Below, piece by piece: positions 1 to 13,400 of a stretch of 64,000 bases of DNA. The stretch is from Isoetes taiwanensis (lineage: Eukaryota; Streptophyta; Lycopodiopsida; Isoetales; Isoetaceae). The position numbers and the translations under genes are program-made. Positions within the stretch are counted from its first letter, which is position 1. Every line of letters starts with the position of its first letter. The notes beneath the pieces were generated by a model. It did not search any database. It was not told where the DNA came from and saw nothing but the letters and a program-made list of their open reading frames with translations. The stretch spans positions 1,255,675 through 1,319,674 of the forward strand of contig JAJEKV010000050.1 of the NCBI GenBank assembly GCA_021234155.1. The letters are read 5' to 3'.

Positions 1-1020
1 TCTTTACGTGTTCCTGTTGGGGAAAACACAGTATAGTCAATTCTATAACAATGACCAATATTGAACAATGACATTGAAGAGAGTTAGCGAACTAGGTTTA
101 CACTAACACTTCTACGAGATCTAAAAGCCTTTTACGGCCTTAGGAACCCAAGTGAGATGGAATTACCGTTTGCTTGGAGATTTATGCCTTATATGGCGTC
201 CAAGTGGTGATTTTTCTTGGAATCCTTTGCCGCGTTAGAAAGTGATCGATTTACAGGGAATACAACATGAAGTTAAAAATGTCTTATTTGAATTGAGCGA
301 ATGGCAACGAAGCCAATACGATATCTTTCACTTATAAGAGCCAGTTAAGTGGTTTGGGACCTTTGACCATTATACATTTTTGGCATTAAACTTCCAATTT
401 TTGCAATCACTCTTTGCCTTTTCTATAAATGATAGATTAACACAAAACAAAGGGCAAAAATAAGACTATGACTAGGTCATGTACAGCTTCTTTTTAAACA
501 GCTCCCCATCGTAGGCCCCTTCCAAATGCGGATTGAGTAGGATTAAAGCTGAGGTTGGCTAACATCAAACTTTGGGGTTATATAAGCTAGATTTGGCCAC
601 ACACTCTACAAAGTACAAGAGAGTAGAGCACTTGCACAGTGCGTCTCACGCTGCGTAGTGGAGCCCTCTCACCAGTGACTTACAGACAAGCCTTTGCACG
701 ATTTTGTTTAAGAGCTGAAATAACAAGGTGGTACATTGTGGACTTCAGTTTTAAGAATGGTGACTTTTCTCATCTAGATTGGGCAGGCAGTAGATATGAG
801 CAAGCCACTCAACCTAGGAAAAATATGTAATTAGAGTAGTGAAATTGGACTTGAACTTGGGGTACATGGTCCTCCCGGAGCTCTAGGTGGAGTGGTGTGC
901 CCTTGAACAAAACCACTCCATCAATTTTTTTTAACCTACCCCAAGGTACATAAAATAAAATGCAAGTCGCGATCAACTTGCAAAAGAAGGGCGTGTGTAT
1001 AGCAGATCACGGCGGGTCAA
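1..1020. other. Left flank, no recognisable gene
   Basis: AT-rich sequence of mixed composition. The only open frame of any length (639-830, plus strand, 63 codons) shows no motif I recognise, and its composition is no better than chance. A TATA-like element precedes it, so a short transcript is possible but unsupported. I see no repeat of the satellite monomer here. Confidence 0.4.
579..586 (+). promoter_or_regulatory. TATA-box-like element (TATATAAG)
   Basis: TATATAAG sits about 60 bases upstream of the ATG at 639, a plausible spacing for a plant TATA box with a start site near 610. There is no independent evidence of a gene downstream, so this may be a chance match or a relic of a retroelement. 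Confidence 0.2.
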
Positions 1021-1025
1021 AATGA

Positions 1026-1425
1026 AATAGAAACAACAAAAGGTTAGAAGGGGCCAAGAACAGCGAAAAAAAAAGATGAGAAGAAGAAACCAAAAGATGA
1101 AAAATAAGTAAAACAAGAAAGAAAAAAAAAAATGAATGAATCAAAGAAGAAGAAAGAGATTGGAGAGAAGAAGAGAGGGGAAAAGGGAAAAATAAATTAG
1201 GGGAAAGAGAAAGAGAAAGGGAGGTAATGGAAGAAATAAGAGAATGAAATGGAAGAAGATAAGAAGATATAAGGAAGAATGGAAGAGAGAGTATGAAATG
1301 AGGGAAGAAGGAGATAGAAAGAGAAATGAGGAAGAAGGAGAAAAGGAATATGAAGGAAAAGCAAGAAGAAGAGAAAGAAGGGAAAGAGATAAGAAAAAAA
1401 ATTTGAAATCTACGCTAAATCATTC
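1026..1425 (+). repeat. Purine-rich low-complexity tract
   Basis: About 400 bases are almost entirely A and G on the plus strand (GAAGAA, GGAAAGAGAAAG and similar words), with very few pyrimidines. The open frame at 1244-1456 is a by-product of this composition (Lys/Arg/Glu only) and is not called as a gene. Such homopurine tracts can form triplex structures; that is general knowledge, not shown here. Confidence 0.85.
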
Positions 1426-1594
1426 AATCCAAAAACATTCAATCCAAAAACCATGATCTACTAACCTTAAAAGGGGTGCTTTGCAAAAGTCGTTCAAAAG
1501 ATTAAGTAGCCTTTGGCCAGAAGATAAAATAATGAGTCGATAGAAGGAAGCCTAGGAATGGTCGGGAAAAACGGCCTTGAAATTTGTATAAAAC

Positions 1595-1745
1595 ACCATT
1601 AAGCGGCATCACGGCGTAGCGGCCACGTATCGCGGCGTAATTTTAATCGTATATATCGATTTCAAAATCGTATCTCCTCTGATTTAACGTGTTACGCATC
1701 GCGGCGTGTCGCCCGGCACGATATTTTGTTATAAAGCGGCGTCTA
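1595..1745 (+). repeat. GCGGCGT-rich patch left of the array
   Basis: Recurring words GCGGCAT, CGGCGTAG, CGCGGCGT (twice) and GCGGCGTC are embedded in AT-rich sequence just before the satellite begins. The same word in reverse complement (ACGCCGC) dominates the block just right of the array at 46,250-46,512, so the two patches face each other across the array. Confidence 0.5.
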
Positions 1746-1839
1746 ACACTTTTACTAATTTTTGGTGTCTTTTTTTTTCATCACGATGGTCATGAGTTTT
1801 GTTCCGCCCCATGCTAATTTGGACATTCCAGGAGAGCCG

Positions 1840-1935
1840 CCTGTCTCTTTGATCAAAATCGCGTCGATTTAACCAATCTTCTATTATACTATACAGTGTA
1901 AGCGGCGGGATGTTGAGCTTTAGGTGGCGGTTTAT
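1840..1935 (+). repeat. Junction segment, copy 1 (array left boundary)
   Basis: Contains GATCAAAATCGCGTCGATTT, TTTAACCAATCTTCTATTAT, ACTATAC and GCGGGATGTTGAGC, none of which belongs to the ordinary monomer. The first recognisable satellite sequence (GGTGGCGGTTT...TGTTGGATTTTTGGCCCGC) follows directly. This copy probably marks the original boundary between unique DNA and satellite. Confidence 0.7.
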
Positions 1936-4514
1936 TGCGACCGTTCGGTGGGGATCGGTGTTGTTGGATTTTTGGCCCGCTGCTCCGAATGAGGGCCCAT
2001 GAGCCGAAGAAGGATTCGCGCCGATTGGATAGAGCAGGTCCGGGAGTGTGGTCTTTAGTATCTGGCCCCAGAGGGCGTGCGAGAACTACCTTAGAAGGCT
2101 TTTTGGGGCTGCGCCTCTTGGGGTCGGACTCTCCCCTCTAATGGGAGAGGCGGCCTTGCAGGTCTGCAGCCTTGACTTGGGCAAGTGTGCCACATTTCGG
2201 TACATGTAACAACGGTACTTGTGTGGACCGTTCTAATGCAAACTGCTGATCAAGCCTTGTCAGGAAATTTTTGCAAAACGTATGTGCGATGACGCAGGAA
2301 GCCTCTTTGTAAAAATCGAATTTATCCCGTGCCTATGCATTAATTACGAATTTATGAATGTCTTTGCCTCTTTTGCAAAACGCCCGCTTATTCCCTATAG
2401 CTGCTTACAGCGGGAGGAGATGCGGTCCGAAACTCCATTCAAAATTGATTCCCTTGCTTGTACGTTCTCTCCAGCCTCTTATCGGCCAAGTCCAAGTGCA
2501 AAAGACCAAAACTTCGGCTTTTTAAGCGCCAAACCTGCTAGAACGGCAGCTGTAGGGGTTCTGGGAGAGCTCCCCATCCTTGCTGGGAATTAGAGGAGGC
2601 TAGGACCTTGCTTGGCAGGTGTCTTGGCGTGAAGGTGGTGTGTGCGGGAGCAGGCCTAAGAAACCACGCGAGACAGCTTGCCCCAAAGGAGGTCCTCTCA
2701 GGCCTGGCCGACGGACGGGCAGCTTCCCTCTCAGGAATGCGTGATTGACTGCCCGTGGATTTCCGGAATTTGACATTTGTCACGAGATAAGTTGCCGTGG
2801 CTGGAAAGGCCCACCCCTTCTCGAGGAAGCGTCAAACTATCTCGCCATCAACACGCTGGCGTCATTTGGCCTCTGAGGTGCACTGTCGGGCTCATATTAC
2901 CCAGCATGTAGAGGCGTAAACACAACTTTCTTTTTACCACCGCCCGGTGGCAAAACGCGTACTCTAGGGTAGTGACTCTCCGGACGTCCATGGCGAAGTC
3001 GAATGCGCCATTCGAACTCACCAATCCATGCGAACGACAAAACACTTTGGCGGAACACCTGCGATTACGACCCAGCGGGGCCGGTTTGATAAGTTCTCCG
3101 GGGCGGATGTTGGATTTTTTGGGACCTTGAGAGGCGGGGCCCTTGAGCGAAGGTTCGCGGTCGATGGGGAACGAGATCAGGTAAGCGTCTGGCCAGAACC
3201 TTGTGGCTACGCACCGAGAAGAGGCTGGGAAACTTTGGGGCGCCGCCTCTTGGGGTTGTGGGCTACCCTCTAAATAGAGCGACGCCGCAAGGTCACGGCA
3301 ACCTTGTTTGACTTGAGCAGAAGTGTGCATTTCGAGGCACCCAACAGCAGGCTGCAGGGACCATTCCTAGTACAAACACTTTGATCTAAACTTGTCGGGA
3401 ATTTTAGAAGAAGCATTTTGTATGTTGGTACGATGACTTAGGAAGCACAACAAAAAAATCAAAATTTAATTAGGTACTATGCATTAATTCACAATTTATG
3501 AATGTCTTTATGCTGCAAAAGGCGCTTTACTTCTGGCGCTGCCTACAGCGGGAGGTACAGATCCAAACTCCATTCCGTGGGTTCCCTTTTACAACTGGTA
3601 TCAATGCATCTTATGGGCCGTCCCAAGTACAAAGACCAAAACTTCGGCACCCAAAATACTGAATCCACCGCTAGACCACAGCAACTCAAGGGTTCGTTTG
3701 AGCTCTATCGCTTGTGATTCAACTGGGATACTTACGCAGGTAATGTAGTAGGGAGGCATTGTTGGCGCTGGTCTGAACCGAAAACCACACGGAGGCGGCT
3801 TTAAAGTCCTCTCCAGAAGGCCACTGCGGCGGCGGATGAACTGGCTCCCCTCAGGAATCCAGGCTGCGCGCCCGTAGTTTCGGGAAATGCGGCGGCTGGC
3901 GCGTTGCCACGGGGACCAAGTTTCTCGTAGCCACCCCTTCTCGAGAAAGTCAAACTATCTCGCCATCCAGCACGCTGCTGCGTGATCAATTGGCAGCAGG
4001 AGGTGGCGAATATCGCAAGCGTAGGGCGTGAGTGTTTCTTTCTTTACCATGCGCTGAAACTTGGTCTGCCGGAGGTAATTACCGGCCTCTGGGGCCGATG
4101 TGGCGGTAGAGTCATTCGAGACCTGTAATGTCGAGCGACAAACACTTTGGTTTTCGCGGTCGGCCGCGGGGGCGCCAGCGATTTGATAAGTTCTTGCGGA
4201 CGGTTTTTGGACGCGCGCCTTATGGGCGGGGCCGCTTGAGCAGCGGGGATTCAGCGGTCCGGATAAGGGAGCGAGATCGGTGGTGCTGCGTCACGGCCCG
4301 GTATTGTATTTTGCCGGGGGAAAGGCACGCCTCGGGGGAAGCTTTTGGGGCTACGCCTCTTGGGGTTCGGACTCTCCCCACACCTCTAATGGGGCGGCCT
4401 TGCAAAGGTCCTGGCCTTGTTTGACTTAAGGCAGTGTGCATTTCGGCGGCTTCTAACAACTTATTTGCCGGGCCAGTTCTAATGCAAACACTTTGATCTA
4501 AACCTTGTCAATTT

Positions 4515-4652
4515 TGAAAGCTGGCCGAGCCATATATCGTCAAAATCTGGCGGACGCGATTCCGATAGCCATATATATGCAGTCAAATCAAGCTGGGTTT
4601 AACCAATCTTCTATTATTGCTACTATACGAATGTAAGCGGGATGTTGAGCAG
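4515..4652 (+). repeat. Junction segment, copy 2 (inside the array)
   Basis: After the monomer words CTTGTCAATTTTGAAAGCTGGC the sequence leaves the monomer. It contains CCATATAT twice, GTCAAAATC, TTTAACCAATCTTCTATTAT, ACTATAC and GCGGGATGTTGAGC, and then rejoins the monomer at GGTTTGATAAGTTCTC. About 0.7 kb of monomer is missing here. The segment matches the left boundary copy closely. Confidence 0.75.
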
Positions 4653-7267
4653 GGGTGGCCCGGTTTGATAAGTTCTCGGACGGATGTTGGATTTTTGGCC
4701 CGCTTCGGAGCGAGGGGGCCCTTGAGCAGAGATTCATGTGGATAGGGAAGACGGCGAGATCGGGGAGTGTGGTCTTTAGCGTCACGGCCCAGGGGAGGCG
4801 TGGAAGCTACCTTAGAGGAAACTTTAGGGGCTTCGCCTCTTGATTCCGGACTCCCACCTCTCTAATGAGAACCTTGACCCTGGAAAGTCACGGCCTTACG
4901 GCTTGGTGAGGTGTGCGGCTTCAGTGCCCAACAAACGCGGGACGTTCTAATGCAAGCACTTTGATCTAAACCTTGTCGAGGAAATTTTTTGCAAACTAGC
5001 CTGTATGTTGGCGACTTAGGAAACCCTCATGACAAAAAATCAATTTAATTCATTTACTATGCATTGGTAGAGATTTTATGAATGTCTTGCCTCTTTGCGC
5101 AAAGGCGCCCGCGCTTTACTTCTAACTTGCACGGAGGAGTGATACAGATCAAAAACTTCATTCAGTCGAGTTACGCCCAGCGTTCTCAACTGCATCTTAT
5201 CGGTAAAGTCCCAGGGTGCAAGGAGCCAAAACTCTCGGCACCCAAAGCGCCAAACCACTGCTAGAGCCTTTGGCAACTCGCAGGGTTTCTGCGTTTGAAA
5301 TATCCTTCCAATAGAGATTCGACTAGGACCTTGTAGATGTGTGGGAGTGGTGTTGGGCGCGGGAAACACGGACCCTAAAAACCACGGAAGCGAAAAACTT
5401 GCCCCAAAGTCCTCTCAGAAGGCCGCGGCGTGGGGCCGGGCGGCTTCCCTCTCTCTCGGGAATGTCGTGATTACCGGCTGCGCGATGGACTTCCGAGATA
5501 TGCCTTATCACGGGGACCAACTGGCCGGTTTGTGTTGGCCAGAAGACCACCCTTCGAGGAAGCGTCAAACTATCTCATGTCCAACACACTCTGGTAGTCA
5601 GCAGCGTTAGCCTCACGAGGGTGTTTGCATCGAATATCACAGCGTAAGGAAGTAAGTGTTTCTTTCTTCTTTTACCGTACGGCCCGGCGTGAAACTTGGT
5701 CTCTACAGACCAATTACGGCCTCCGGACGATGTAACTGGCGAAAGATACGCCATTCCGGCGGGCGGCCTCCGCAATCAATACGACGGCCAAAAAACACTT
5801 TGAGAACACGCGATTCGACGTAGCCCGGGCGCTTAGCCCGGTTTGTGATAAGTTCTCACGGGACAACTATTTGGTTTTTGGAACCTTATCGAGACGGAGC
5901 CCTTGAGCAATTCGCTTGATTGGGATAGAGCGAAGATCAGAGGTAAGCGTCACACGCGGCCCCGGTGACGGCTGAAGAGCTGCTCGAGAGAACTTTTGGG
6001 GCGCTTCGCCTCTTGGGGTTCAGACTCTCCCTCTAATGAGAGAGCGCACAGGTCGGCCTTGTTTGACTTGGGCAAGTGTGCCCATTCGGAAGGCCTTAAC
6101 TGCTTGAGCTGCAGGACGTTCTAATGCAAACACTTTGATCTCTCAACGCCTTATTAAGGAAATTTTTTGAAAACTGTATGGCCTGTATGTTGGCGATGAC
6201 TTGGAAGCCTGCTGCTGACAAAAATCAAGAATTTAATGACAATTCCACTGTATGCATTAATTGCAATTTATATGAATGCTCTTGCTACTGCCAAAAGGCG
6301 CCCTTTACTTCCTACAGCGGGGAGGAGTACAGATCAAACTCCATTCCGTCAGTTCCTTTGTATGGCGTTCTCAACTGCATCTTATACGGCCAAGTCCCAA
6401 GTGCAAAGACCAAACTTCGGCACCCCAAAATACAAATCTGCTGGAGCCACATGGCAACTCTCATGGGGTTCACGTTTGAGCTTGTCAGTTCAACTAGGAC
6501 GGCGGGTGTCTTGGCGTGATAAGAGGTGGTGTTGGCCTTGACACGGACCTAAAAACCTGGAAGCAGCTTGCCCCAAAAGTCCTCTCGAGAAGGCCTGGCG
6601 GCGGGCGGGCAACTTCTCGGAATGTTGATTACATTTCACCCCGCCAATGGACTGGGCGTCGACATTGCCCTGGGGACCAACACCATGGCCAGAAGACCAC
6701 CCCTTCTCAAAGGGAAGCGTCAAACTATCTCGCATATCCAACACACTTTCGTAGTCAATTGGCCTTGGAGGTGGTTGTGAATCACTTAGCGTAAGGAGTA
6801 AGTGTGTGTGTTTCTTTTCTTTTTGCAAAGCCCATTTGTGGAAACTTGGTCTCTAGGGTAACCCCGGCCTCCTCACGGTTGATGTGTAAGTCGAATCGCC
6901 ATTCGAACCTCCGCACGCAATGTCTGAGCGACAAACACTTTTGGTTTTCTACGATTGGCCGTGGCAGGCAACAGCGGTGTGATAAGTTCTACGGACGGAT
7001 GTTGGTTTTTGGACCTTATGAGGCGGGGCCTTGAGCGAGATTCAGCGATTGATAGGAACGAGATCGAGGAAATTAGCCAGTGCTAGCGTCTGGCCCACGT
7101 GTGTGCAGGCTGCCTGGGAAACTTTGGGGCTACGCCTTACCTCTTGGGGTTGGACTCTCCCCTCGGGCGGCGCAAGGTCGGCCTTGTTTGACAGGCAAGT
7201 GTGCGCAGCTCGTAACAAGCGAGCAGGACGTTCTAATACAAACACTTTGATCGTTAAACCTTGTCAA

Positions 7268-7400
7268 TTTTGGCTTGGCGAGGCCATATATGCGATCAAA
7301 ATCACGGACATTCAGAAACCTTATATGCGATCAAAATACGCATTAGGATTTATACTGCTACAGATATGGCGGGATATTTATTTGAGCACAGGGTGGCGGT
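7268..7400 (+). repeat. Junction segment, copy 3 (inside the array, diverged)
   Basis: Contains GCCATATATGCGATCAAAATC and a second TTATATGCGATCAAAATACG, followed by a short region ending GCGGGATATTTATTTGAGCA, and then rejoins satellite at GGTGGCGGTTTGAT. It sits at the same place in the composite repeat as copy 2 and again replaces about 0.7 kb of monomer, but is more diverged. Confidence 0.7.
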
Positions 7401-7421
7401 TTGATGCTTCTCCGGGCCGGA

Positions 7422-10400
7422 TGTTGGATTTTTGGCCCGCGCCGCCGAGCGGGGCCCTTGAGCGAAGAGGATTCTACCATGCGATTACCGGATAGAGGCG
7501 AAGATGTCGGGAGTGTGGAGGTGCTTTGGCGTCGGCCCCGGGGGCGTGCCAGAAGAAGGCTACCGCCCAGGAAACTTTTGGGGGCTCGCCTCGCCCGGGG
7601 TTGGACTCTCCCTCTAATGTGGGGCGGCCTTGCAAGAACAAAACTGGCGACTTGGGCAGTGAAGTATTGCCATTTCGGCTGCCCAACAGCGATACCGGAC
7701 GTTCTAATCACAAACTTACTTTAATTCTAAACCTTGTGGGAAATTTTGCAAATATTTTGGCGATGACTTAGGAAGCCTGGCCACGACAAAAGAGTAAGGG
7801 CCCCAATTCCGTGCACTATGCGACTAATTCACAATTTATGAATGTCTTGCTCTTGCAAAAATTTGCCCGCTTACTTCCTAGCGCACTTACAGCGGGAGAT
7901 GCTGAATCAAGCGCTCCATTCCGTCAGTTCCCCTGCTTGGCGTTCAAGCACTCTTGTCGGCCAAGTCCCAAGGGTGCAAAAGACAAGGCTTCGGCACCCA
8001 GCATAAAGCCACTGCTTTGGAGCACACGGCAGCTCTCGCCTTAGGGTTTTACGTTTGAGGCTATCGCCAATGATTCGACTGGGGCCTTCGCCAGTGTCTT
8101 GGCGTGGGGAGGTAGTGTTGGCGACACCGGACCTAAACTGGGCGGCTTGCCCCAAAGTCCTCTCGAGAGGCTTGGCGGCGGGCAGCTTCCTCTCGAATCG
8201 GCGTTGATACGCGGCAGACTGGAATATTGTCCTGGGGACCAAGTTGTGGCGAGGCCACCCCTTCTCGAGGAAGGCTATCTCATGTCCAGCTTACACTCGT
8301 AGTCAATTGGCTCTGAGGTGGGCGTCGAATCTTGCGCGTAGGCGTAAGTGTTATTCTTTCTTTTTGCAAAGCCCATTTTGGCGTGAAAAAACTTGAATTC
8401 TCTGGGTATTGCCCCAAGCCTCAGGGGCGATGTAGCGAAATCGAATATAAGCCGACTGAAACCTCATCGAGCGACAAAACACTTTGGAACACGGTGTTGA
8501 CGCTTGGGGCCGCTTCGCGATAAGTTCTCGGGGCCGGATGTTGCGGATTTTGGAACCTTATGAGGGCCAACGGCGCGAGCGAAGGATTCAACATGATCCG
8601 GCGGATAGGGGCAGAATCCGAGTAAGCGTACGGCCCACGTACCGGGGAAAGGTACGCCTCGGGGAAAACTTTGGGCTACTCTTGGGGTTGAGACTCTCCC
8701 CTCGTGGGGAGCCCGGCCTTACAGTCACGGCCTTGTTTGACTTGGAGCAAGTGTGCCAGCTGTTGCCCCAACAGCAATTTCGCCGGACCGTTCTAATGCA
8801 AACACTTTGATCTCTCAACAGGAATTTTGAAAGCTGAAAACTTTTGTGTATTGCGCGATATTGCAGGAAGCTTCAACGATATACAAAAATGAGAATTTGT
8901 AATTCATTACTATATATATACGTGCAAATTACAATTTATGAATGTCTTTACTCTCTTTGCAAAAGTACCCTTTACTTCTAAGCACGCCTAGCGGGAGAGC
9001 GTCTGAATCAAACTCCATTCAAAATTAGGTTCCCGCACAGCCGTGTTTCAGCTTTTGCATCTTGCTCGGCCCCAGAAAAGTCCCAAGTGCAAAAGACCAA
9101 AATTTCACCCAAAATACGGAAATCCTGCTGCAGACCACAGCAATCTCATAGGGTTTCTAGTTTCCGGAGGCTCTATCCTTGTGATTCAACTGGGACCTTA
9201 GCGCCCGTGTCTTGTAGAGGAGTAGTGTTGTTGTGGCTTTGAACCCGCGACCTAAAACCACAGAGGCGGCTTGCTTGCCCCCAAAGTCTCAGAAGGCCAC
9301 AGCGGCCAGTGCTTCCGGAATGCGTGATTCGGCTCGCCAATGGACTACGGAGCGTCATTGCCACGGGGATATACCAAGTTTCATGGCCAGAAGACCACCC
9401 CTTCTCAAGGAAGGCGTCCGTATCTCACCATCAACACACTCGTAGTCAATTGGCCTTGGAGGTGGTTGTAGAATCTCTGCGTAGGGGCGTAAGTGGCTGC
9501 TTTTCTTTTTACCGGCGCTGAAACTTGGTCTCACAAAATTAATTCGGCCTCAGGACGATGTGGCGTCGAATCGCCATTGACCTCAAATGTCACGACACTG
9601 GTTTCTACCGCGGTGTCAGCGAGGGGCGCCGGTGATAGTTCTGCGGACGGATGTTGGTTTTTGGACCTTATCGAGGGCGGGGCCCTTGAGCGGGATTCGC
9701 GGTGGGATAGGAGCCGAGATCGGGGAAGTGTAGTCTTGTCTCGGCCCCGAAAGGCGCCTCGGGGAAGCTTTGGGGCCTCTCTTGGGGTTCTCTCCCTCTA
9801 ATGGGGAGGGCGTACGCAGGTCTGTTTGAGAAGCTTGAGCAGTGTGCCAGCTCGTGACACAACAACCAGCTGCGGACGTTCTAATGCAAACACACTTTGA
9901 TCTAAACCTTGTCAATTTTGAAAGCCTTTGTATGTTGGCTGATGACTTAGGAAGCCTAGAGCGAAAATGAGAATTTAATTCAGTACTATGCATTGATACA
10001 CAAATTTGTATCAATGTCTTTATCTTTGCGCTGCCTTTATAGCGCTGCTTAGGGAGATGCGGATAGCTCCATTCAGTGACGTTCCCCTTGCCCCGGCGTT
10101 CTCCATTGCATCTTATGGCCAGTTCCAAGTGCAAAGACAGAAACGCTTCGGCTTTAAAAGCGCAAACCACAGCACAGAACACACGGCAGCTCATACAGGG
10201 TTTCGTTTGGGCTTTCTATCCTTGTCGGCGGACCAACTAGGACCTTCTTGTAATGTGGCGTAGAGGGTAGTGTTGAAGCGAACGCCGCGGACCTAAAAAC
10301 CACACACAGGCGGCTTGCACGAAGTCCCTCTCGAAGGCCACGGCGGGGCGGGCAACCTCTCGGGGTAGTGATTCGGCTGCAATGGACTCGGAATGTCGAC

Positions 10401-13400
10401 ATTGTCCTGCAGGGATATTATTGCGTGGCAGAGGAACCACCCCTTCTCGAGGCGTGGCTATCTCATGTCCAGCACACTGCGTAGTCGAATTGTGGCCTCT
10501 GAGGTGGTACATCGAATCTGCGTAGAACATAAGTATTTCTTTCTTTTACCCAAAAGCCCGGCGAACTTGGTCTCTGAAGATGACCTCGGACGATGTGGTG
10601 AAGGTCGAATGCGCCATTCGGGCCTCATAATGTATGCGAGCGACAAAACACTTTGGTTTCTACGGTCGACGCGGGGCAGCTGTGATTGATAGTTTTCCGG
10701 GCGGATGTTGGATTTTGGACTTATCGAGACATAGCCCTTGAGCGAAGGATTCGCGGTCCCGGATAGAGGCAGGGTCACGGGGAGTGTGGTCTCCTGGCCG
10801 TCACGGCCCGGCTACGGGGAAAGGGGCTGCCTGCGGGGAAACTTTTGGGGCTGCCTCTTGGCTCTCCCTCTAATGAAACCTGACCTTACGCAGGTCCTGG
10901 CGCCTTGTTTGGCTGCTTAGGCAAATTAATGCCAGCTTCGGCGGCGGCTTCTAACAACGAGCCGGACCGTTCTAATGCAAACACTTTGATCTAAACCTTG
11001 TCAATTTTGAAAAGGCTGGCACGTATGTTGCAGCGTGGCTCCAGGAAGCCTGTTGACAATCAGAATTTAATTCCGTACTATGTATGCATTAATTCTGAAT
11101 TTATGAATGTCCCATATAAAATTTGCCCTTTACTTCTATTTGCCACAGGGAGAGTCTGATCAAACTCCATTGAGTAGTTCCCACTTGCTTCAGCGTTCTC
11201 AGCTGCATCTTATCGGCCAAGTTCAGGTGCAAAAGACCGGCACCCAAAAGCGCCAAACCTGCTAGAACCACAACAGCTCATGATTCTACGTTTGAGGCAT
11301 ATCGCTGTCGACTAGGACGCGTAGGTAACTCTTGGCGTAGGGGGTGTTGGCGCGCGGTAGGACTGAAACCATGCAGGCGGCTTGCCCCAAAGTCCTCTCA
11401 GGGCCACGGCGATGGGCGGGCCGCTTCCCTCTCTCGAGATAAAGTGATTCAGCTGCGCGATGGACTCGGGTGTCAACATTGCCACGGGGATGACCAAGTT
11501 TCATGTGGCGAAGACCACCCCTTCTGAGGGAAGCGTCAAACAATGTCCAACACACTGCGTAGTCGGTGGCCTAGGAGGTGGGGCTGTCGGTATCGCAGCG
11601 TGCAGAGGCGTAAGTGTTTCTTTCTTTTTACCAAAGCTGGCCAGGTGCAACTTGGTCTCTGGGGTATAATTACGGCCTCCACGGGGCCGATGTGGTAGTC
11701 GAATAAGCCATTCCGGGAGAACCCCTCCGCCAATGCGAGCGACAAAACGCTTTGGTTTCTACCGCGGTCGTCAGCGGGGCGCTTGGCGGTTTGATAAGTT
11801 CTCGGACGGATGTTGGATTTTGGACCTTATCGAGGGGCGGGGCCCTTGGAAACAGCGAAGAGATTCAGCGGTCGGATAGAACGAGATCAGAGAGTGTAGT
11901 CTTTAGCCGTAAGGCCTTGTGTGTGTGGCTGCCGCAGGAAGAGAACGCCTGAGAGGAAACTTTAGGGCTTCGCCTCAGGGTAGGACTTCCCAATGAGGTG
12001 GCTTACCAAGGTCACGGCCTTGTTTGACTTGGGCAAATTATTACTTAACGACTCGGCTGCTTAACAGGCTGCCGGACGTTCTAATGTCACAAACACTTTG
12101 ATCTAAACCTTGTCCGAAATTTTTGAAAAGCGGCTGTATGTTGGCGATGACTTACGGAAACTGTGCGACAAAAATCAGAATTTAATTCTAGGTACTATGC
12201 ATTAATTACGAATTTATGAATGTCTTGCTAACGCAAAAGGCGCCCTTGCTTCTAGCGCCACAGCCACGGGAGTCTGAGATCGAAAACTCAATTTACGTCG
12301 GTTCACGCCGCGTTCTCAAGCTGCATCTTAGAGGCCAGTCCCAAGTGCAAAGACCAAAACTGGCACCCAAAAGCGCCAAACCACAGCACAGAACACGGCA
12401 ACTCGCCAGGGTTTTACCCCGGAGAGCCTCTATCCTTGTCCCGGTCGACTAGGACCTTCATGGCAGATGATGTCTTGGCGTAGGGGTGTTAGCGCCGACC
12501 GCGGACCTAAAAACCATGCAGAGGCGGCTTGCCCCAAAGTCCTCTCGAAGCCACAGCAGCGGGCCGGGCAACTTCCCCTCTCGGAATCATTGATTAAATA
12601 CGCCAATGGACTCGAAGCGTCGACATTGTCTTGGGGACCAAGTTTAGTGGCGGAAGACCACCCGCCTTCTCGAGGCGTCAAACTATCTCATGTCCAACAC
12701 ACTGCGTAGTCAATTGTAGCTAGAATTGGTACATCCGAATCTGCAGCGTAGAGCGTAAGTGTTTCTTTCTTTTTACCCAAAGCGGCCCAGGTGCAACTTG
12801 GTCTCTAGGGTAATTGGCCTCCGGACTGATGTAAGCGAGAGCCGAATACCGCCATTCGAACCTCCCTTGTCGAGCGACAAAACACTTCCCCAGTTTCTAC
12901 ATGGTCCGACGCTTGGCGGTGATAAATTCTCGGGGCCGGATGTTGGATTTTTGGACCTTATCAAGGCGGGGGCCCGGCCCTTGAGCAGAAGGATTCAGCG
13001 GTGGGATAGGGGCAGAGATCCGGGAGTGTAGTCTTTAAGCGTCACGGCCCGTGGCTTATTTGTACCGAGAAAGGCTACCTCGGGAAACTTTTTTGAGGCT
13101 GCGCCTCTTTATTTGTTGAACTCTCCCTCTAATGAGGCGGCCTTGCAAGGTCGCAGCCTTGTTTGACTTGAGCAGAATTAATGAAGCTGTTGCACTTAAC
13201 AGCGAGGCTGCCGGACGTTCTAATGCAAACACACTTTGATCTAAAACTTGTCGGAAATTTTGAAAAGCGGCACGTATGGCGATGGCTTAAGCATCTTGCG
13301 ACAAAAATCCCGGTTTAATTCCATTACTAGCATCAATTCTGAATTTATGAATGTCTTTACTCGCACCAAAAGGCGCCCTTTACTTCAAGCGCCACAGCGG

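Larger units (their letters stand above)
1962..7422 (+). repeat. Left-edge composite repeat, 2.73 kb x 2
   Basis: Junction-type units, recognised by TTTTTGGCCCGC instead of TTTTTGGACCTT, have anchors at 1962, 4685 and 7422. The intervals are 2,723 and 2,737 bases. Each interval holds two full-length monomers followed by one truncated unit of about 0.42-0.49 kb. The composite of full, full and truncated is therefore present twice in tandem and is a higher-order repeat distinct from the dimer at the right end of the array. Confidence 0.8.

Noticed and set aside
1244-1456. Charged 70-codon frame in the purine-rich tract.
   Set aside because: Only Lys, Arg, Glu and Gly codons dictated by AG-only DNA; no homology-like motif.
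8916-8925. TATATATATA-like run as a promoter.
   Set aside because: It lies in the AT-rich core of a satellite unit as a private variant; no gene follows.
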